A stretch of 64,000 nucleotides of DNA from Thermoproteota archaeon (GTDB lineage: Archaea; Korarchaeota; Korarchaeia; Korarchaeales; Korarchaeaceae), in NCBI GenBank assembly GCA_027492205.1, contig JAOZFN010000009.1, positions 97,316 through 161,315 on the forward strand. Reading direction: 5' to 3'. Made by a program: the position numbers and the translations under genes. The notes below the pieces were generated by a model, which had not been told where the DNA came from, made no database searches, and saw nothing but the letters and a program-made list of their open reading frames with translations. Below are positions 59,857-64,000 of this stretch, piece after piece. The first letter of the stretch is position 1, and each line of letters begins with the position of its first letter.

Positions 59857-60615
59857 ATGAGCGACAAGGGGATAGCCCTCTTGGTGATTGGGGCCCTAGT
59901 GATCGGGGCCGTCGGATTCTACTACTTCTACGTGAGGCCAGGGGGGACCCCAAGCCCGACTACCCAGGCCCCCGCCACCACGCAGCCTCCCACGGGCGGG
60001 CCTACTGAGAGCCCAAGTCCGCCAAGGAGCAGGCCGCCGAGGAGCAGGTCCCCCAGGAGCCCTAGGCCCACCCCGCCGTCGACCACAGGAGCCCCGCCCG
60101 GCACGACTCAGCCCCCCGAAACGGGGAGGCCTGACTACGCCTCCCTCTGGAGCGCGATCGCGCCTGGAAGCTGGGCAAGGTACGAGATCACGCTCCCGCA
60201 GGGAGAGGTGTACATGACCGTGACGGTCGAGGGTAGGGAGGTGAGGGGAGGCGCCGAGTGCCTCAGGGTGACCTACGAGTACGAGGGCGCGGGTGGGCAG
60301 CAGGCCGCATCTCCCTCCGTGACGGCCTGGATCAACGTGGCGACGGGCGAGACGGTTGAGGTTCAGATCTGCATCCCGGGAGTCGGGTGTCGGGCCGCCT
60401 CGCCTCAGCAGTACAGTCAGTACGAGTACGTGCCGCCGCAGACGAGTTCCGTCGTGGGGGTGGAGACCGTGACCGTCCCGGCCGGCACCTTCTCGTGCTA
60501 CAAGATCGTATACCAGGGGGCGACCGTCTGGTGGAGCCCCGACGCTCCGCCCCTGGGTGTGGTCAAGGCCGTGTATCCGCAGGGTGAGATGATCCTGGTG
60601 GCCCTGGGGCCCTGA
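59857..60615 (+). CDS. Membrane-anchored surface protein with Pro/Thr/Ser/Arg-rich linker
   Basis: About 252 residues. The start MSDKGIALLVIGALVIGAVG is a single transmembrane anchor, followed by about 60 residues of low-complexity Pro, Thr, Ser and Arg, with a repeated PPRSR unit (tandem in the DNA near 60019-60060). The last 160 residues form a beta-rich domain (ARYEITLPQGEVYMTVTVEG, VTVPAGTFSCYKIVY) with paired cysteines. The ATG at 59857 follows GAGGGTGGGTAGC. It is probably cell-surface; the function is unknown. Confidence 0.75.
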   Translation: MSDKGIALLVIGALVIGAVGFYYFYVRPGGTPSPTTQAPATTQPPTGGPTESPSPPRSRPPRSRSPRSPRPTPPSTTGAPPGTTQPPETGRPDYASLWSAIAPGSWARYEITLPQGEVYMTVTVEGREVRGGAECLRVTYEYEGAGGQQAASPSVTAWINVATGETVEVQICIPGVGCRAASPQQYSQYEYVPPQTSSVVGVETVTVPAGTFSCYKIVYQGATVWWSPDAPPLGVVKAVYPQGEMILVALGP

Positions 60616-60626
60616 CCCTCCCAACA

Positions 60627-60632
60627 TTTTTT
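60627..60632 (+). terminator. T6 run after the surface-protein gene
   Basis: CAACATTTTTTCCC begins 12 bases after the stop and 25 bases before the nitroreductase start. Confidence 0.5.
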
Positions 60633-60656
60633 CCCTCCGAGGCCGCGACCGGTCCG

Positions 60657-61241
60657 ATGGGAGTCTTAGAGCTGGCAGCTCGTAGGAGATCAGTCAGGAA
60701 GTTCAGAGCCGGTGGGGTGACCCTGAAGGACGTGCTGAGGATCTTGGAGGCGGCGAGACAGGCCCCATCAGGGGCCAACTGGCAGCCCTGGAGGTTCCTC
60801 GTGGTGTCGGATTCGGGCCTGAAGGCCCGGATAAGGGCCGCCGCAGAGGAGGGCGAGAGGAGGTTCTACGAGAGGGTCTCGGGGGAGCTGAGAGAGTGGC
60901 TCCAGGCCAAGGGGTTCTCGCCGGAGAAGCCCTTCCTCGAGGAGGCCCCCTTCCTCGTGCTGGTGTTCTCGCAGGCCAGGGCGCCCTACTCGGTGCAGTC
61001 GACGTGGATCGCTGTTGGGTACGCCCTCCTGGCCGCTGAGGAGCTGGGCCTCGGCACGCTCACCTACACCCCCTCTGATCCGGCCAGGGTGGCCGAGGCG
61101 GTGGGCGCTCCAGAGGGGCTGAGGCTGGAGGTCATTCTCCCGATCGGAATTCCCGCGGACGACAAGCCAAAGGAACCCAGACTCCCGCTCAGCGAATTAT
61201 GTAGGATGAACGGATGGGACAACCCGTGCTGGAGTGGTTGA
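60657..61241 (+). CDS. Nitroreductase-family FMN flavoprotein
   Basis: A 194-residue nitroreductase fold protein. LAARRRSVRKFRAGGVTL near the start and AARQAPSGANWQPWRFLVV are the FMN-binding signatures; AEELGLGTLTYTP and VILPIGIPADDKPKEPRLP complete the pattern. It probably reduces a small organic substrate or flavin-linked acceptor with NAD(P)H. A cysteine near the C-terminus (LCRMNGWDNPCW) is notable. Convergent with the FAD oxidoreductase. Confidence 0.85.
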   Translation: MGVLELAARRRSVRKFRAGGVTLKDVLRILEAARQAPSGANWQPWRFLVVSDSGLKARIRAAAEEGERRFYERVSGELREWLQAKGFSPEKPFLEEAPFLVLVFSQARAPYSVQSTWIAVGYALLAAEELGLGTLTYTPSDPARVAEAVGAPEGLRLEVILPIGIPADDKPKEPRLPLSELCRMNGWDNPCWSG

Positions 61242-61263
61242 CATCCCGCACAGGTCGGCCGAG

Positions 61264-62553
61264 TCAGCTCGGCGAGTAGCCCAGTAGTTCAAGCTCTGAG
61301 ACGCTAGCCCTCGTGGCTATCAGCCTGACGATGGCGTAGGACTTCCTCCTAGACAGCGGAAGCCCGAGGGCCTGGAAGCCGATGAGCCTGTCGGTTCCCT
61401 TCTCGACCAGGGCCAGGGCCCTTCCAGCCGACCTGCGAAGCCACCACGGGAGGGACGGCGGTCCTCTAGAAGGCTTCAGCTCCACGGGCTCGTGGGGAAC
61501 CCCCAGAGCCGACGCCTCAGCCCCAGTCAGTCCCAAGGACGCCAGGTGAATCCCCTTCACGTCTTCCGCCTGCCTCCTGATGAACCCAGCGTACCTAGCC
61601 CTCCCCCCCACGGAGTTTACTCCAGCTATCCTCCCGCCGAGGTAGGCTAGGCTGCCTATGGGCCTGTACGTCCTCTTTCCCGTGACCAAGTCGATGGTCT
61701 CGGCGCAGTCCCCGGCCGCCCAGACCCCCTCCCTCGACGTGGCCATGCGCTCGTCCGTCCGGACGGCACCCCTCACCCCCAGTTCTAGGCCCATCTCCTC
61801 GGCCAGGCGGGAGTTTGGCCTCACTCCCGTGGCGAATATGACTAGATCCGCCTCTACCCTCGCGCCGCCGGCCTCAACTCCCGAGACCCTGCCGTTCTCG
61901 CCGAGTATCCTCTCCACGGCCCTACCCTCGATGACCTTAACCCCGGCGCCCCTGACGATCTGCCCGGCCAAGTCGGAGAGCGGCGGGTCCAAGACGGTCC
62001 ACAGGACGTTCTTCATCTCGACGATCGTCACGTCCGCCCCCCGAGAGTGGGATGCCAGGGCGAGCTTGACGCCAGCGAGGCCGGCGCCGACCACGACCAG
62101 CCTGATCCCGGGGGAGATCTTTGAGGCCAGTCTCCTGGCCTCTCTTATCGTGCGAACCGACATGACTCCGTCAAGCCCTGCTCCCTCCACGGGTGGGACG
62201 AAGGGCTTCCCGCCCGTCGCCAAGACAAGCGAGGAGAACTCGAAGGCAACCTCTCCCCAAGGCCCCCTCGCCCTCGCCCTCGCTCCTTCAGAGTCGACCT
62301 CAAGGACCTTGGCGCGGGTAAACGGCTCTACCCCGAATTCGAGGAGCTTCACGGGGTCGAAGGAGGTTATACTATCTTCACCCAGACTCGGATCTTCGAT
62401 CAGGGCGGTGACCGCGGGCCTCATGTAGTGGGTCGGCTCAGAGGAGACCATGGCGACCCTGGCGTCGGGCGACCTCTCCTTGGCCGAGACGGCCGCGGCA
62501 ACCCCCGCGGGCCCCCCTCCCACGACCAACACGTCGACAGACTCTAGCCTCAA
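61264..62553 (-). CDS. FAD/NAD(P)-binding oxidoreductase, AorC- or rubredoxin-reductase-like
   Basis: A 429-residue pyridine-nucleotide oxidoreductase with FAD motif VLVVGGGPAGVAAAVSAK, NAD motif LVVVGAGLAGVKLALAS and the FAD-flavin segment VWAAGDCAETIDL. It lacks the redox-active cysteine seen in CoA-disulfide reductases (the site reads THYMRPAVTAL), so it is not a disulfide reductase. In bacterial AorABC-type complexes a FAD subunit of this class couples an AOR to NAD; here a MoaD gene and a divergent ferredoxin-AOR pair lie next door. The start is TTG. Confidence 0.85.
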   Translation of the reverse strand: MRLESVDVLVVGGGPAGVAAAVSAKERSPDARVAMVSSEPTHYMRPAVTALIEDPSLGEDSITSFDPVKLLEFGVEPFTRAKVLEVDSEGARARARGPWGEVAFEFSSLVLATGGKPFVPPVEGAGLDGVMSVRTIREARRLASKISPGIRLVVVGAGLAGVKLALASHSRGADVTIVEMKNVLWTVLDPPLSDLAGQIVRGAGVKVIEGRAVERILGENGRVSGVEAGGARVEADLVIFATGVRPNSRLAEEMGLELGVRGAVRTDERMATSREGVWAAGDCAETIDLVTGKRTYRPIGSLAYLGGRIAGVNSVGGRARYAGFIRRQAEDVKGIHLASLGLTGAEASALGVPHEPVELKPSRGPPSLPWWLRRSAGRALALVEKGTDRLIGFQALGLPLSRRKSYAIVRLIATRASVSELELLGYSPS

Positions 62554-62584
62554 TCCCGCGCGCCTCCTGAGCCGCGAGTTCCTC

Positions 62585-62881
62585 TCAGCCGCCGCCGACC
62601 GGGGGGATCACGTCTATTACCATGCCCCTCCGGAGCTTGACCGCCCGCCACTGGTGGGGCCGGACCAGGTTGCCTTCTATTAGAATCGAGTAGTGGCTCT
62701 TCAGGTTGCCGTCGCCGTCGAATAGGACGGACGCCTTGGCCCCCAGCCTCCCTCTGAGCTCCCTGATGGCATCCGCCAGGGTGTCGCCGGGGACCTCAAC
62801 GTCCAGCTCCCTCGACCCTATCACCTCCCTGGCGGTCAGGTAGAACCTGAACCTGACCCTCGTTCCCTCGCCCGCGGCCAC
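62585..62881 (-). CDS. MoaD/ThiS-family small sulfur-carrier protein
   Basis: A 98-residue ubiquitin-fold protein. It starts VRFRFYLTAREVIG, has IEGNLVRPHQWRAV before the end and finishes IDVIPPVGGG, with the di-glycine tail needed for thiocarboxylation. It supplies sulfur for the pterin cofactor of tungsten/molybdenum enzymes. A GTG start follows GAGGTGATCGG. It lies upstream of the FAD oxidoreductase and divergent from a ferredoxin-AOR pair, matching its likely use. Confidence 0.88.
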   Translation of the reverse strand: MAAGEGTRVRFRFYLTAREVIGSRELDVEVPGDTLADAIRELRGRLGAKASVLFDGDGNLKSHYSILIEGNLVRPHQWRAVKLRRGMVIDVIPPVGGG

Positions 62882-63041
62882 CCGATCACCTCTTCACGCG
62901 CGATATAGGTGGGCCAAATAAGAGTTTCGCGCTCCCGAGGGTTCGATTCTCGACCCCAGGTTCTGGGTGACCGTCCCGGCGGCAGGGAGGTCCCCAAGTC
63001 AATCCGCTCAATGCCCCAGCTGGGTTAGGGTTGCTAAGCCA

Positions 63042-63052
63042 ACGATTTTTAC
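63042..63052 (+). promoter_or_regulatory. Probable TATA box for the ferredoxin/AOR-5 operon
   Basis: ACGATTTTTACG lies about 50 bases before the ferredoxin ATG at 63100, giving a leader of about 27 bases, and rules out the in-frame ATG at 63061 as the start. Confidence 0.4.
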
Positions 63053-63099
63053 GTTCGCCTATGGGCGGCGGCGGGCGATCCGAATTGGCTGCCCCCAGG

Positions 63100-63585
63100 A
63101 TGATGCTGGTTGCCGACTTCGAGAGGTGCACCGGGTGCAGGACCTGTGAGCTGGCCTGCGCCCTCTGGCACGAGAGGGAGTTCAACCCTAAGAGGTCGAG
63201 GATAGCGGTCCTCAGGGACCCGGAGAGGGGGGTCAACGTCCCGGTGTTCTGCGTGCAGTGTGAGGACGCGCCGTGCGTCGCCTCCTGTCCAACGGGGGCC
63301 CTGCAGAAGGACAGGGACTCCGGCCTTGTTACGCTGAACTACGACCTGTGCATCGGGTGCAAGACCTGCGTGTCCGTGTGCCCGTTCGGCGGCATAGTGG
63401 TCGACCCCGTGTCGAACAAGGTCATCAAGTGCGACCTCTGCGGAGGAGATCCGCAGTGCGTCAAGTTCTGCCCCGAGGAGGTTCTACACTACGTCCCGGT
63501 CACGGTGGCCAACCTCATGAGGCGCAAGAAGAGCTTGGAGAGGATCCCGAAGCTGCTGGAGCTCGCCCTCCCCAGGGTGGTGTGA
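63100..63585 (+). CDS. HycB/BamC-like polyferredoxin, partner of AOR-5
   Basis: About 161 residues with four [4Fe-4S] motifs: CTGCRTCELACALWH, CVQCEDAPCVASCP, CIGCKTCVSVCPFGG and CDLCGGDPQCVKFCP. It is a third paralogue of the ferredoxins at 19366 and 23052. The start is one of two tandem ATGs (63100 or 63103). AOR-5 begins one base after its stop. Confidence 0.9.
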   Translation: MMLVADFERCTGCRTCELACALWHEREFNPKRSRIAVLRDPERGVNVPVFCVQCEDAPCVASCPTGALQKDRDSGLVTLNYDLCIGCKTCVSVCPFGGIVVDPVSNKVIKCDLCGGDPQCVKFCPEEVLHYVPVTVANLMRRKKSLERIPKLLELALPRVV

Positions 63586-63586
63586 G

Positions 63587-64000
63587 ATGGAGGAGGTCGG
63601 AGGCTACGCGGGCAGGTACCTGGAGGTCGACCTCACCACGGGGAAGCACAGGGTGAGGGATACTCCCAGGGCGTGGATGAGGGACTACGTCGGGGGCACG
63701 GGGTTCGCCGCCAGGTACCTCTGGGATCACCTCACTCCCGGGATAGATCCACTCGGCCCGGAGAACGTGATATTCTTCGGCACCGGCCCGGTGACCGGCA
63801 CGCTTGGGCACGCGACCGGTCGGCTGGTGGTAGCGTCCAAGGCGCCCCTCACCGGCATATGGGGCGAGTCCCACGTCGGCGGACAGCTGGCCCCCGAGAT
63901 CAAGTACGCCGGCTACGACTTCATCGCCATCACCGGCAGGGCGGAGAAGCCGGTGTATCTGTGGATAGACGACGATCACGTGGAGATCAGGGACGCCAGC
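63587..64000 (+). CDS. Tungsten aldehyde:ferredoxin oxidoreductase (AOR-5), N-terminal part only
   Basis: The first 138 codons of an AOR gene cut by the window edge. The frame is open to the end: GGYAGRYLEVDLTTGK, then GTGPVTGTLGHATGRLVVAS and KYAGYDFIAITGRAEKPVY, matching the N-terminal region of the other four AORs. It starts one base after the ferredoxin stop, repeating the ferredoxin-AOR module for the third time. Confidence 0.9.
   Translation, partial: MEEVGGYAGRYLEVDLTTGKHRVRDTPRAWMRDYVGGTGFAARYLWDHLTPGIDPLGPENVIFFGTGPVTGTLGHATGRLVVASKAPLTGIWGESHVGGQLAPEIKYAGYDFIAITGRAEKPVYLWIDDDHVEIRDAS

Noticed and set aside
61264..62553. CoA-disulfide reductase
   Set aside because: The active-site cysteine position after the first FAD region is absent (THYMRPAVTAL).
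62930..62960. tRNA T-arm-like GGGTTCGATTCTCGAC
   Set aside because: The five-base stem does not pair fully, and no acceptor, D or anticodon arms can be built upstream; it lies in a divergent promoter region.

Overview
The window reads as high-GC DNA from an anaerobic, probably thermophilic archaeon. Support: archaeal-type genes (ADP-forming acyl-CoA synthetase alpha subunit, indolepyruvate ferredoxin oxidoreductase, HdrABC with an MvhD-like protein, a stand-alone Lrp/RAM domain, M42 peptidase, DUF89), TATA-like boxes about 25 bases before likely transcript starts, purine-rich ribosome sites of the GGAGGTGATC type, frequent GTG/TTG starts, and many tungsten-enzyme and ferredoxin genes. I cannot name the lineage.

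Layout. 1-13.8 kb: amino-acid and nitrogen catabolism (IorAB, acyl-CoA synthetase, class III aminotransferase, PLP lyase/synthase, two dehydrogenases, carbamate kinase, M20 hydrolase, and an amino-acid permease with Usp and RAM partners). 14.1-23.6 kb: one tightly packed seven-gene operon (ferredoxin, AOR, PreA-like flavoprotein, ferredoxin, AOR, allantoinase/hydantoinase, AOR) with a TATA box at its head and a T6 run at its end. 23.7-30.5 kb: a BMP-type nucleoside ABC transporter, then a divergent SsnA-like deaminase. 30.7-40.2 kb: a monofunctional Ni-CO dehydrogenase operon (CooF-like, CooS, CooC, HdrA, MvhD-like, HdrC, HdrB, CooT), preceded by a radical-SAM/ModE-type HTH protein and a V4R protein. 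40.4-45.2 kb: DUF89 phosphatase, secreted metallophosphoesterase, membrane protein, M42 peptidase. 45.3-54.1 kb: a three-gene predicted antiphage cassette (SNF2-type helicase, DUF1156 methyltransferase, DUF499 ATPase). 54.1-64 kb: knotted-type transcarbamylase, methyltransferase, double-hotdog thioesterase with a fourth AOR, nitroreductase, FAD oxidoreductase and MoaD facing a ferredoxin and a fifth, truncated AOR.

How it may work together (inference): imported nucleosides or bases would be deaminated (SsnA-like), reduced or oxidised (PreA-like and AOR enzymes through ferredoxins), ring-opened (allantoinase/hydantoinase), hydrolysed (M20), carbamoyl-transferred (knotted transcarbamylase) and cashed in as ATP by carbamate kinase. 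This parts list resembles the enterobacterial ssnA/ygeW/ygeY/hyuA/yqeA set used in anaerobic purine breakdown, but here it is combined with tungsten enzymes. Four genes (M20 hydrolase, radical-SAM/ModE, membrane protein, DUF1156 methyltransferase) appear broken by the apparent loss of one base, three of them clearly in or beside short homopolymers, so assembly error should be excluded before calling them pseudogenes.
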